The translations under genes and the position numbers were made by a program. The notes under the pieces were generated by a model. It worked only from the letters and a program-made list of their open reading frames with translations, was not told the origin of the DNA and did not search any database. From Streptomyces tagetis (GTDB taxonomy: Bacteria > Actinomycetota > Actinomycetes > Streptomycetales > Streptomycetaceae), in the NCBI RefSeq assembly GCF_018069565.1, contig NZ_JAGPNL010000012.1:1-64000 (forward strand): a DNA stretch of 64,000 nt, given 5' to 3'. Positions within the stretch are counted from its first letter, which is position 1. Every line of letters starts with the position of its first letter. Below, piece after piece: positions 15,408-23,802 of the stretch.

Positions 15408-16388
15408 TCACGGCCCCGCGTAGAACACGTAGGAGACCCGGTCGGCGACCGAGTCGGGCAGCTCCGCCCGCTCGCCCCGCGCACGGACCGCGACCTGCCC
15501 GAGGGCGCCGGGGTCCACCTCGGTCTGGTCGAGGATCACGCGGACGGCGTGCTCGACGGGGAGGAAGCGGTTGGGCAGGACGGAGCAGGTGCGGTAGGCG
15601 GTGAAGGGGTCCGCGTCCGGATTGAGGCGGAGCAGGGGCGGCAGGTCGTCCCAGTCGTCGGGGAAGCCGCCGTCGCCGTGCGGGCGGGGGCTGAGGACGG
15701 CTTCGCCCTGGTGGCGCAGGAGGCCGAGCCGGGCCAGTTGCCAGACGGCGGCGAGGAAGGGGCAGGACCAGGTGCGCCCGTCGGGGCCGTCGCTGAAGAG
15801 TTCGGTGTCGAGGAAGACGGAGTGGCGGCGGGCCGCGGTCTCCTTCGGCGGGCGCCACACCTGGGCCCGTTTCATCGCCTGCGGGGCGCGGACGGCGGGG
15901 CTGCGCTCCCCGTTGGCCAGCCAGCCGGTCTGGGCGGCGGGCGGGCGGATGCCGTGGCTGCTGGGCGGCGGTGACTCGACGATGCGGCCGGCCACCGCCT
16001 CGGCGACGGGCACCTCCCCGAAGACCGCGCAGCCGGACTCGCGGGCCAGGTAGTCGACGGTGAGCCCGGCCCGGTCCGCCTCGGCGAGGAGCATCGGGAC
16101 CACCTCGGCGGGGCTGGAGAACCGGGTGAAGTAGTCGTCGACGAGGAAACAGGTGCTGATCCGGGCCCGTTGGGCGCCGGTGCGGGCGGTGGCGGCGGCG
16201 CGGGCGGTGGCGGCGGCGCGGGCCGCCTCGGCCCAGGGGCGGACCTCGGCGAAGTGGCGGCGCAGCCGTCCGGGACCGGCCTCGAAGTCCTCCATGTAGA
16301 GGTGGCCCAGCTCCAGGGAGAGGTGGGCGAGGGGCACCGCCTGGGTGCGGGGGGCGGCGGCGGTCTCGTGGAACACCGCGTCCGTCAT
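15408..16388 (-). CDS. SCO2522-family protein, unknown function
   Basis: A 326-residue protein that starts by ATGA overlap with the P-loop protein gene. Recognisable segments are AVPLAHLSLELGHLYMEDFE near the N-terminus, ISTCFLVDDYFTRFSSPAEV, and GRTWSCPFLAAVWQLARLGL. The acidic DDYF and conserved Cys/Trp residues hint at an active site, but nothing diagnostic is seen. An Ala/Arg-rich repeat (AAATARAAATARTGAQRA) lies at about residues 60-78. Strict coupling to both neighbours suggests a complex. Family assignment rests on operon context. Confidence 0.75.
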   Translation of the reverse strand: MTDAVFHETAAAPRTQAVPLAHLSLELGHLYMEDFEAGPGRLRRHFAEVRPWAEAARAAATARAAATARTGAQRARISTCFLVDDYFTRFSSPAEVVPMLLAEADRAGLTVDYLARESGCAVFGEVPVAEAVAGRIVESPPPSSHGIRPPAAQTGWLANGERSPAVRAPQAMKRAQVWRPPKETAARRHSVFLDTELFSDGPDGRTWSCPFLAAVWQLARLGLLRHQGEAVLSPRPHGDGGFPDDWDDLPPLLRLNPDADPFTAYRTCSVLPNRFLPVEHAVRVILDQTEVDPGALGQVAVRARGERAELPDSVADRVSYVFYAGP

Positions 16389-17302
16389 GGCTGCCCCCAG
16401 TGCGCGTCGTCCGTCAGGCGCCGGGCGATCTCCTCCAGCGCTTCGAGGGTCTCCTTGTTGGCGATCTGCGTGGAGAGCACGTCCTCCTCGGTGATCAACT
16501 GCTCGCGCCACTGGAGTATCGGCTCCAGCGGCACAATGCCGAGCACGACGCTGTCGCCGATGCGGTGTTCGGCGGCGAGCCGGCGCAGCGCCTCGTCGCA
16601 CGCCTGCATCCAGGCGGCCTGGGCGGGCGAACCCTGCGCCCACAGCGGCGACTCGGGGTCGGGCACGGCGGCCCGTACGAAGCGGATCGAGGCCCGCAGC
16701 GTCTCCTCGTCGTGGCCGCGCTCCACCCCGCCGCGCAGGATGCCGTGGTCGGTGTGGACCAGCCCGGAGGCGGCGATGACGTGCTGGCGGGTCCAGCGGT
16801 GGAAGACGAGCCAGCGGCAGGGCACGTACCGCATCCGGGGGTGGGCGGTGGCGGCGAGGACCATGTCCACCGCGTAACTGCGCCCGGCGCTCAGGTCGAC
16901 GAGGGTGACGTCGAACTCGTTGTCGATGCGCAGCAGCAGGTCGACGCAGCGTTCGAGGGCGTCCGCGCCGGTGGCGAACTCGCCGCCGCCCGCGTCACCG
17001 GGGAAGAGGACGAGGCGGCCCGACTGGTTGGGCCGGGTGCGCAGTTGGGGGTGCTCAGTCTGGCGCCACACGTCGATCCGGGCCGGCTCGGGCGCCTCGC
17101 CCTCCAGGTAGGAGTGGAGGCCGGGCTCCTCGGTGCCGCGCAGGGCGCCGGGCACGTCGAAGACGGCGGCGGCGGTGGGCGAGCCGAAGTCGAAGTCGAC
17201 GTAGGCCACGTGATCGCCGGTGAGCGCGCGCTGGTACGCCAGGTTGGCGCTGGTCACGGAGCGCCCGGTACCCCCCTTGTCGGAGGCGGCGAAGACGAGC
17301 AC
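16385..17302 (-). CDS. SCO2523-family ParA/MinD-like protein with a variant P-loop
   Basis: A 305-residue protein with a deviant Walker A at the extreme N-terminus, SDKGGTGRSVTSANLAYQ (residues 7-24). It has the KGG of ParA/MinD ATPases, but the lysine of GKT/GKS is replaced by Arg14. Walker A' aspartates follow (VAYVDFDFGSPTAAAVF), then a second acidic motif (FDVTLVDLSAGRSYAVDMVL) at the Walker B position. The fold is thus SIMIBI-type, with questionable ATP hydrolysis. It starts at GTG 17302, 3 bp after the stop of the SCO2524-family gene, with GGAGGT upstream. It could be a nucleotide-switched scaffold on the membrane or nucleoid. Confidence 0.85.
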   Translation of the reverse strand: MLVFAASDKGGTGRSVTSANLAYQRALTGDHVAYVDFDFGSPTAAAVFDVPGALRGTEEPGLHSYLEGEAPEPARIDVWRQTEHPQLRTRPNQSGRLVLFPGDAGGGEFATGADALERCVDLLLRIDNEFDVTLVDLSAGRSYAVDMVLAATAHPRMRYVPCRWLVFHRWTRQHVIAASGLVHTDHGILRGGVERGHDEETLRASIRFVRAAVPDPESPLWAQGSPAQAAWMQACDEALRRLAAEHRIGDSVVLGIVPLEPILQWREQLITEEDVLSTQIANKETLEALEEIARRLTDDAHWGQP

Positions 17303-17305
17303 GGC

Positions 17306-19150
17306 TCACACCTCCTGGGCGGCGGCTCCCCTGGCCTGGGCCAGGGTGTCGAGTTCCCTCAGCACGGGCAGGGCCAGCGCGAAGGCCGTCGCCGGGCGGT
17401 CGTCGATGAGGCTGCGGGCGTGGTCGAGGCGGCTCTCGATGCTCCGCATGGTGCGCGCCCGGCTCCCGTCCGGGGAGGTGGCGCCCTCCAACTGCTCCTT
17501 GCCGAACAGGTGGGTGGCCTCGCTGAGCAGTTCCCGGGCCAGCTCCGCCAGTTCGGCGCTGCGGATGGGCTGCTGCTTGTACAGGTTGCGGGCGGCGACG
17601 AGGCATTCGGTGACGCGCTCGGTGATGCTCCACGACAGGCGGCGTCCGACGCCCCGGGCGTCCGGGTAGACGGCGCGGACGTTGTCCCAGAGGCCGGCGG
17701 CGTCCTCGTCCTCGATCCGCCGGTCCCACAGGTGCTCGAAGGTCTGCTCGGCCAGCCGCAGCAGGCGGTCCTGGGCGCCGATGTTCCTCGACAGCTCGGC
17801 GAGCTGGATGCTGCGCTTGAGGAGCTGCGCGGAGAAGTCCGTCATCCGCCACAGCAGCAGGCTCCCGGAGCGCTGGGAGCCGGCGAGCGGCATGGTGACG
17901 CCGGGGTTGTGCAGCCGGATGGTGGGGTCCTCCTTGGTCATCCGGCTGGTGATCCGGCCCCGGTCGGCGAGGCGCTCCATGATGGCGACGGTGCGGGTGA
18001 GGTCGTCGTCGGTGGCCTTGCGGCGGACCAGGTCGTGGACGAGGATCGCGGCGACGGTCAGCGAGAAGTACTCGGACTCCAGCCGCAGTCCGGTGGTCTG
18101 CCAGGGCAGGTCCTCCAGCGGCCAGCGCTCGGAGCCGAATCTGGCCACGGCCGACCAGTACTGCTGGCTCAGCTCCCAGCGCAGCCGCAGCGCCTCGGCC
18201 AGCTTCTGCTGGTCGGCGTCGAGCAGTCCGAGGGTGAGGGTGCGCTCGGAGAAGAGGTCCTGGATGCCGTCGAGGGCGACCACGGTGAAGTACACGTAGG
18301 GCAGCCGGTCGGCGATGCCGTCGGGCTGCCCGTGGACCTGTGTGTCGAGGTCGATGACGCGGGGGGCGTCCTGGACGACGCCCCAGGCCCAGCCGCACTC
18401 GAAGAGCTGGCTCTCGTCCCGGATGCCCTCGTCGACCTGGATGCCGCGGGTGAGGCTCTCGATGATGGTGGCACGCAGCGGGCGCAGCCGGCGGGAGAAC
18501 TGCTGGAGCACCTGCCGGTCGGACTGCCCGCCCTGGCCGATGACCTGGATGAGGCGCCGGCCCTGCTCCGACTCGGCGTCGAAGACGTTCACGGTGAAGG
18601 AGCGCAGCAGGCTGATCATCGCGGCGGTGAGCCGGGAGTTGGTGGCCTCGCGCAGCTCTCCGATGGCCCGGCGGATCTCGCGGCGGGTGGTGGTGGCCTC
18701 GTAGACCTTGAGGAAGCCGAGGGTGGCCAGGCAGAGCGTGATGGACATCGAGTAGGAGTCGACTACGCCCAACTGCTCCTGCTCGTGGGTGAGTTCGACG
18801 TCGGGTCCGCTGGGGCGGAAGTAGTGGCCGCCGGCGAAGGTGGGGCTGTCGTCGGGCCCGGTGTGGGTGCGCATGAACTGGCTCAGCGCGGTGATCAGGT
18901 TGGCCGGGATCTCCAGCCGGGTGCCGAGGCGCTCCAGGGCGCGCAGCACGTCCCGTTCGGTGGTGTCCGGCTGGTCGAGGCGGAAGGCGGGGACCTCGGT
19001 GGCCGGGTAGAGGATGCAGAGCAGGCGCTCGGCGTCGGCGACGCTGCTCAGTCCGTCGGTCTCCCCGCGGACGAGCTTCCCGTCGTCGAACGAATGACGG
19101 GCCATGGCCTGCCAGATGTCCAGCAGATGCTGGCGTGGCTTGATCTGCAT
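17306..19150 (-). CDS. SCO2524-family protein, large helical, unknown function
   Basis: A 614-residue, mostly alpha-helical protein starting MQIKPRQHLLDIWQAMARHS. Hydrophobic helices such as SYSMSITLCLATLGFLKVYE and LESEYFSLTVAAILVHDLVR are interspersed with basic regions (RLADRGRITSRMTKEDPTIR). No catalytic motif is evident. It lies between the methyltransferase gene (53 bp) and the P-loop gene (3 bp). Size and helical content suggest a scaffold or sensor in the complex. Confidence 0.8.
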   Translation of the reverse strand: MQIKPRQHLLDIWQAMARHSFDDGKLVRGETDGLSSVADAERLLCILYPATEVPAFRLDQPDTTERDVLRALERLGTRLEIPANLITALSQFMRTHTGPDDSPTFAGGHYFRPSGPDVELTHEQEQLGVVDSYSMSITLCLATLGFLKVYEATTTRREIRRAIGELREATNSRLTAAMISLLRSFTVNVFDAESEQGRRLIQVIGQGGQSDRQVLQQFSRRLRPLRATIIESLTRGIQVDEGIRDESQLFECGWAWGVVQDAPRVIDLDTQVHGQPDGIADRLPYVYFTVVALDGIQDLFSERTLTLGLLDADQQKLAEALRLRWELSQQYWSAVARFGSERWPLEDLPWQTTGLRLESEYFSLTVAAILVHDLVRRKATDDDLTRTVAIMERLADRGRITSRMTKEDPTIRLHNPGVTMPLAGSQRSGSLLLWRMTDFSAQLLKRSIQLAELSRNIGAQDRLLRLAEQTFEHLWDRRIEDEDAAGLWDNVRAVYPDARGVGRRLSWSITERVTECLVAARNLYKQQPIRSAELAELARELLSEATHLFGKEQLEGATSPDGSRARTMRSIESRLDHARSLIDDRPATAFALALPVLRELDTLAQARGAAAQEV

Positions 19151-19203
19151 CCCCCGCACCCTTCGCACAGATCCCGTTGCCTGTGGACTGCATGTCCCCG
19201 TTC

Positions 19204-19953
19204 CTACGGGGTGGCAACCTCCCCGTTCCGCCGGCCCAGGGCGAGCAGGATGCCTTCGTGGCCCGGCCGCACCATGTGGTGCAGGTCGTGGGTCTCGACG
19301 TCGGTCGTGAAGGCTTCCAGGCTCTCCCTGACGCGCTCCTCGTTGACCCGGTAGGCCGGGTACGTGTGGTCGCCGACCCGGTACCCGACGGACTCCTTCA
19401 TGAAGGCGGCGGCGAAGGGGGCACCCTCGCCCAGCGCGTTCATGAAGCAGCGCACGCCGCGCGCGAACTCCTCGGGGCACTCGGACATGGAGTCGGCGAC
19501 GAAGAACATCGTGCCCATCTCCCAGCGCCGCTGTCCGTCCAGGTCGAACAGATTGCCCCGCTCCACCCGGACGATCTCCCCGCACCGCGCGCGCGGGTCG
19601 ACGTCCCGGTAGGCCGGGGCCTCGCGGAGCACCTCCCAGAAGGCGTCCCAGACGGGGTCGTACCCCTCGGGGGACACCTGGCGCTCCAGGTACTCGACGT
19701 TCGGCTGTGCGTACTCCAGCAGCAGCACCTTCTCGCACCACGGCAGCATGGAGAGCGCCGGGTAGAGGTTGGCGCCGGCGCCCACGTCGACGCCCCGCAC
19801 CGAGTCGGGGACGCCGTCCGCGAAGCAGCGGCCGAAGTGGTCGCGCATGAGCCGCACGATGAGAAGGTCGACATCGAGCGGTGTCCGGTAGTTGTTGTCG
19901 ACGTACACCTCTGGATCGAATTTCGACCAGGGCGCGTCGGCGTTTCGGTCCAT
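19204..19953 (-). CDS. SCO2525-family SAM-dependent methyltransferase (NNMT/PNMT-like)
   Basis: A 249-residue class I methyltransferase. Motif I is GVDVGAGANLYPALSMLPWC, followed by the acidic LLEYAQPNVEYLERQ that binds SAM ribose; the N-terminal FDPEVYVDNNYRTPL resembles the NNMT/PNMT/TEMT group, which methylate small amines. I chose the ATG at 19953 because AGGGTG lies upstream; the frame could extend to 20064. It is the first gene of a minus-strand operon (methyltransferase, SCO2524, SCO2523, SCO2522, SCO2521, membrane protein). The natural substrate is unknown. Confidence 0.85.
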   Translation of the reverse strand: MDRNADAPWSKFDPEVYVDNNYRTPLDVDLLIVRLMRDHFGRCFADGVPDSVRGVDVGAGANLYPALSMLPWCEKVLLLEYAQPNVEYLERQVSPEGYDPVWDAFWEVLREAPAYRDVDPRARCGEIVRVERGNLFDLDGQRRWEMGTMFFVADSMSECPEEFARGVRCFMNALGEGAPFAAAFMKESVGYRVGDHTYPAYRVNEERVRESLEAFTTDVETHDLHHMVRPGHEGILLALGRRNGEVATP

Positions 19954-20285
19954 AGTCACCCTGCCGTGTTCCATTCGGTGGTGGACGGCCCGTGTGCCGT
20001 GCGCGCGAGCCCCGTTGGACGCCCGTTCCGGAGCGGCGTCAGCGTTGTTCGCAAGGTAAGCCACCAGGACACACCCGGACAGCGGGGAACCCGCCAGTCC
20101 GTATCGGCAGGGCGCACGCCGGGCGCACCGTTGTACACCCGAACTCGCCCTTGCATGACGGAAGTTGGACGCTCACTCTAGCCAGGGGACGGCACCGCCG
20201 CCACCGATGCGCGCTCATTCCATCGTGTGGCCGGGCCGGCGGCCGTCCGGTTGACGTACGCACGTCCCGTCTGTCTGGGGGTGGC

Positions 20286-20834
20286 ATGACCGCCGAACCG
20301 CTGGAACGCTCCTGGGGCCGCCACGAGCGCTACGGGAGGACGGCGCCCTTACCGGACACCCCACCGCTCGTCCTGCGCACCGCCCGCGAGAGCGACCTGC
20401 CCGAGCTGCGGCGGCTGGACCGGGAGGTGTTCCGCGAGGTCGCCTACCCCGGCTTCCTGCTCCGCCAGCTCTGGGACATGTACGCCGAGCACTTCCTCGT
20501 CCTCGACGACGGCGCGGGCCGGCTGCGCGGCTACGTGCTGGCCGCCACCCGGACCCCGGCGCTCGGCCCGGACAGTTGGATACTCGGCCTGTGCGTGGCC
20601 CGGGACCGGCGGCGCGGCGGGCTAGGGCGGGAGCTGATGACCGAGGTGCTGGAGCGGCTGCGCCGGGACGGCGTGGAACGGGTGCGGCTGACCGTCGAGC
20701 CGGCCAACCGGGCCGCCCTGCTGCTCTACCGCTCCCTGGGCTTCTCCCCCGAGGGCCCGGACGCGGGGCTGCGCCGGGACTACTTCGGTCCGGGCATGGA
20801 CCGGCGCATCCTGCGCCTGGACCTCACCGCCTGA
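20286..20834 (+). CDS. GNAT-family N-acetyltransferase
   Basis: A 182-residue protein with the acetyl-CoA binding segment LGLCVARDRRRGGLGRELMT (Q/RxxGxG/A type) and the later PANRAALLLYRSLGF typical of GNAT enzymes. The ATG at 20286 follows GGGGGTGG. It is divergent from the methyltransferase operon across a 332-bp gap. The acceptor substrate cannot be inferred. Confidence 0.88.
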   Translation: MTAEPLERSWGRHERYGRTAPLPDTPPLVLRTARESDLPELRRLDREVFREVAYPGFLLRQLWDMYAEHFLVLDDGAGRLRGYVLAATRTPALGPDSWILGLCVARDRRRGGLGRELMTEVLERLRRDGVERVRLTVEPANRAALLLYRSLGFSPEGPDAGLRRDYFGPGMDRRILRLDLTA

Positions 20835-20868
20835 CGCCCGTCCCCTCCCCGGGCGCCCGGCGGCGCGG

Positions 20869-21564
20869 TCAGGAGGGGGTGCCGGCCGACTCCAGGAGCC
20901 GGGTCACGTCGGCCGAGCAGATGGTCAGCGCCGCCCCCACCGTCGCCAGGGCGTCCCGCTCGGCGGGGGTGTAGGGGCCGTCGGCCAGCGCGATGCGGGC
21001 GCCCTGGAGCAGGATCGATTCCCGCCCGGCGGCGGCGAGGTGCGGGGCCAGCGGGTCCAGCGACTCGTGCAGCTCTATCGCGAGCCCCGGTACGCAGGGC
21101 TCCCCCGCGACCCGTCCGGTGTCCGCCTCCAGCGCCTCGACGAGGGCGGCGAGCTGCTCCTCGTCGCAGTCGGCGAAGCCGGCCGCGCGCACCGCGCAGG
21201 CCGCCGTCTCCAGCGCCGTGCGCGAGCCGGTGCCGCCCGCGGCCAGCACCGCGAGGGCGACCGTGTGGACGGCGTCGCGCAGCATCGCCGAGAAGCGGGT
21301 CGTGGTCGGGTGGTCGAGCACGTCGGTGCCGAAGCGGCGGCTGCAGGCCGCGCACTCGACGGCCGGCGCGCACGCGCCGCGCGACAGCACGGGGACGCCG
21401 AGCAGGGCCAGGCGGCGGCGCCCCGACAGCCGCTGGTAATTGCGGTCGCCGCCACAGCCGGGGCAGAAGAACTCCCCGTCTCCGACGCAGGTCCAGGCGG
21501 TGCGGGTGCCCAGGATGCGCGGGAGCCGGGCAGCCCGGCCGTGTCGTCTCCGTCCAGGCAGCAC
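20869..21564 (-). CDS. TerB-like protein with an N-terminal zinc ribbon
   Basis: A 231-residue protein from GTG 21564 (GGAGGT 6 bases upstream). The N-terminal third has a zinc ribbon built from FFCPGCGGDRNYQ and CAACSRRFGTDVL. The rest is helical and resembles the TerB tellurite-resistance fold (acidic AGFADCDEEQLAALVEALEA, then RESILLQGARIALADGPYTP). TerB-like domains occur in stress and signalling complexes; direct tellurite resistance is not implied. It converges with the acetyltransferase gene, 34 bp apart. Confidence 0.75.
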   Translation of the reverse strand: MLPGRRRHGRAARLPRILGTRTAWTCVGDGEFFCPGCGGDRNYQRLSGRRRLALLGVPVLSRGACAPAVECAACSRRFGTDVLDHPTTTRFSAMLRDAVHTVALAVLAAGGTGSRTALETAACAVRAAGFADCDEEQLAALVEALEADTGRVAGEPCVPGLAIELHESLDPLAPHLAAAGRESILLQGARIALADGPYTPAERDALATVGAALTICSADVTRLLESAGTPS

Positions 21565-21691
21565 GTCGCACCTCCATAACCGCGCGGCAACATCGCCGCG
21601 CTGGCGTGATGTTAGCCACATCGTCGACGTGGAGTCAGTACCCCGGAAGAGACCTCTCCGTGACCTGCACATATATCTGGCCGGTATCCGA

Positions 21692-21730
21692 CGGGGCCCC
21701 GCCCGCCTGTTCTCGGCGTGCGGGGCCCCG
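21692..21730 (-). terminator. Terminator downstream of leuA
   Basis: Fifteen-base arms (about 21692-21706 and 21716-21730) pair with one mismatch; the outer ten bases on each side are the palindrome CGGGGCCCCG. It sits 20 bases past the leuA stop. Confidence 0.7.
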
Positions 21731-21749
21731 AAACCACCGGTCGGACTGA

Positions 21750-23471
21750 TCAGCGGGACGCGCGGTTGACGGCCGAGACGACCGCCTTCAGCGACGCTCG
21801 TGTCGTGTTCGCGTCGATTCCGATCCCCCACAGGACCTTGTCGCCGATCGCGCACTCGATGTAGGAGGCGGCCTGCGCGGACGCGCCCTCGCTCATCGTG
21901 TGCTCCTGGTAGTCCAGCAGGCGTACGTCCACGCCGATGGACTGCAGCGCGTCGAAGAAGGCCGAGATCGGACCGTTGCCCGTGCCGGTCAGGACGGTGT
22001 CGGCGCCGTCCACCGCGGCCTCCACGGTGAGCGTGTCGATGCCGTCGCGGTCAGTCGTGGTCTGCCCGTTCTTGACCTGGATGCGCCCCCACGGGTTTTC
22101 CGGGTTGGGCAGGTACTCGTCCTGGAAGACGGCCCAGATGTCGGCGGGGGTCACCTCGCCGCCCTCGGCGTCCGTCTTCGCCTGGATGATCCTGGAGAAC
22201 TCGATCTGCATCCGGCGCGGCAGGTCCAGCTTGTGGTCGTTCTTCAGCACGTAGGCGATGCCGCCCTTGCCGGACTGCGAGTTGACCCGGATGACCGCCT
22301 CGTAGGAACGGCCGACGTCCTTCGGGTCGATCGGCAGGTACGGGACCGCCCACTCGATCTCGTCGACGGTGACGCCCCGGGCCTTCGCGTCGGCCTCCAT
22401 GGCGTCGAAGCCCTTCTTGATGGCGTCCTGGTGGGAGCCGGAGAAGGAGGTGTAGACCAGGTCGCCCACGTACGGGTGGCGCGGGTGGACCTCCATCTGG
22501 TTGCAGTACTCCCAGGTACGGCGGATCTCGTCGATGTTCGAGAAGTCGATCTGCGGGTCGACGCCCTGCGAGAACAGGTTCATGCCCAGGGTGACCAGGT
22601 CGACGTTGCCGGTGCGCTCGCCCTGCCCGAACAGGCAGCCCTCGACGCGGTCGGCGCCGGCCATCAGCGCCAGCTCGGCGGCGGCGACGGCGGTGCCGCG
22701 GTCGTTGTGCGGGTGGACCGACAGGCAGACGTGCTCGCGGCGGGAGAGCCGGCGGCCCATCCACTCGAAGCGGTCGGCGTGCGTGGACGGCGTCGAACGC
22801 TCCACCGTGGCGGGCAGGTTGAGGATGATCTCGCGGCCCGGTCCGGGCCGGTAGACGTCCATCACCGCCTCGCAGACCTCCAGCGCGAAGTCCAGCTCGG
22901 TGTCGGTGAAGATCTCCGGGCTGTACTGGTAGCCGAACTCCGTCTCCGGGCCCAGCAGCTTCTCCGCGTACTCCATCACCAGTCGGGTGCCGTCGACGGC
23001 GATCTGCTTGATGTCGTCCCTGGAGCCGCGGAAGACGACCCGGCGGAAGACCGGGGCGGTGGCGTTGTACAGGTGGACGGTGGCCCGGCGGGCGCCCTTC
23101 AGGGACTCCACCGTGCGCTCGATCAGGTCCTCGCGGGCCTGCGTCAGCACCGAGATCGTCACATCGTCCGGGATGGCGTCCGGGTCCTCGATGATCGAGC
23201 GGACGAAGTCGTAGTCGGTCTGGCCGGAGGCCGGGAAGCCGACCTCGATCTCCTTGTAGCCCATGGCGACCAGCAGGTCGAACATCGCGCGCTTGCGGGC
23301 GGGCGACATGGGGTCGATCAGGGCCTGGTTGCCGTCCCGCAGATCGGTCGAGAGCCAGCGGGGGGCCTGGGTGATCCGCCGGGTGGGCCAGGAGCGGTCG
23401 GCCAGGTCGACCTGGTCGTAGCCGCGGTACTTGGCGATGGGCATGGTGCTGGGCTGCTGGCGGTTGGCCAT
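21750..23471 (-). CDS. leuA: 2-isopropylmalate synthase
   Basis: Condenses acetyl-CoA with 2-ketoisovalerate in the first committed step of leucine synthesis. The 573-residue length is that of the long actinobacterial form. The metal and substrate motifs LSTDLRDGNQALIDPMSPAR and SVHPHNDRGTAVAAAELALM are intact, and the C-terminal leucine-binding regulatory domain (ALQSIGVDVRLLDYQEHTMS) is present. The start is the ATG at 23471 (MANRQQPSTMPIAKYRGYDQ) with GAGGAG about 12 bases upstream. A leader peptide with four consecutive Leu codons precedes it. Confidence 0.97.
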   Translation of the reverse strand: MANRQQPSTMPIAKYRGYDQVDLADRSWPTRRITQAPRWLSTDLRDGNQALIDPMSPARKRAMFDLLVAMGYKEIEVGFPASGQTDYDFVRSIIEDPDAIPDDVTISVLTQAREDLIERTVESLKGARRATVHLYNATAPVFRRVVFRGSRDDIKQIAVDGTRLVMEYAEKLLGPETEFGYQYSPEIFTDTELDFALEVCEAVMDVYRPGPGREIILNLPATVERSTPSTHADRFEWMGRRLSRREHVCLSVHPHNDRGTAVAAAELALMAGADRVEGCLFGQGERTGNVDLVTLGMNLFSQGVDPQIDFSNIDEIRRTWEYCNQMEVHPRHPYVGDLVYTSFSGSHQDAIKKGFDAMEADAKARGVTVDEIEWAVPYLPIDPKDVGRSYEAVIRVNSQSGKGGIAYVLKNDHKLDLPRRMQIEFSRIIQAKTDAEGGEVTPADIWAVFQDEYLPNPENPWGRIQVKNGQTTTDRDGIDTLTVEAAVDGADTVLTGTGNGPISAFFDALQSIGVDVRLLDYQEHTMSEGASAQAASYIECAIGDKVLWGIGIDANTTRASLKAVVSAVNRASR

Positions 23472-23494
23472 GGTGGCGTGGGCTCCTCTGATGT

Positions 23495-23564
23495 CCGCGG
23501 TGTCCGCGTGTCCGGAAGGACGGCCGACGACGCACCACCAAGCACCGCGGGGAGGGAGTCGGCC
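23495..23564 (-). promoter_or_regulatory. leuA attenuator with mutually exclusive hairpins
   Basis: Read on the minus strand, GGCCGAC (23558-23564) can pair with GTCGGCC (23522-23528). CCGCGGTG (23543-23550), inside that loop, can pair with CACCGCGG (23495-23502). The pairings cross, so they form either a switch or a pseudoknot. This matches the conserved LEU leader element known for actinobacterial leuA, in which ribosome stalling on leader Leu codons decides the fold. Confidence 0.55.
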
Positions 23565-23565
23565 T

Positions 23566-23613
23566 CTACAGGCCCTCGCCGCGGCAGCTAAGGAGAAGCA
23601 GCCCGAAAAACAT
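23566..23613 (-). CDS. leuA leader peptide
   Basis: A 15-codon open frame reads MFFGLLLLSCRGEGL and stops 94 bases upstream of the leuA start. Four consecutive leucine codons (CTG CTT CTC CTT) include two rare CTT codons, and the frame ends with another Leu. Such a peptide upstream of leuA is the standard sensor of charged Leu-tRNA in attenuation. An AGCGTA on the plus strand (23624-23629; TACGCT when read on the minus strand) is a plausible -10 element, which would make the leader transcript leaderless or nearly so. Confidence 0.75.
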   Translation of the reverse strand: MFFGLLLLSCRGEGL

Positions 23614-23802
23614 GATGGTCCGCAGCGTAGCGGAGTCGTGCCGGTCACGCGGGTCCGTATCAGTATGCGGGACCAGGGGGGTCACCTGGGCACAAAGTGC
23701 CGTATACCACCCAACGGGGCCGCCGGGCCCGCTTGTCACCGCATTTCATCCATCATGGTCGCGGGTGGTGACAGCGCCGTCACGCACTGCGACGATTGTT
23801 CC

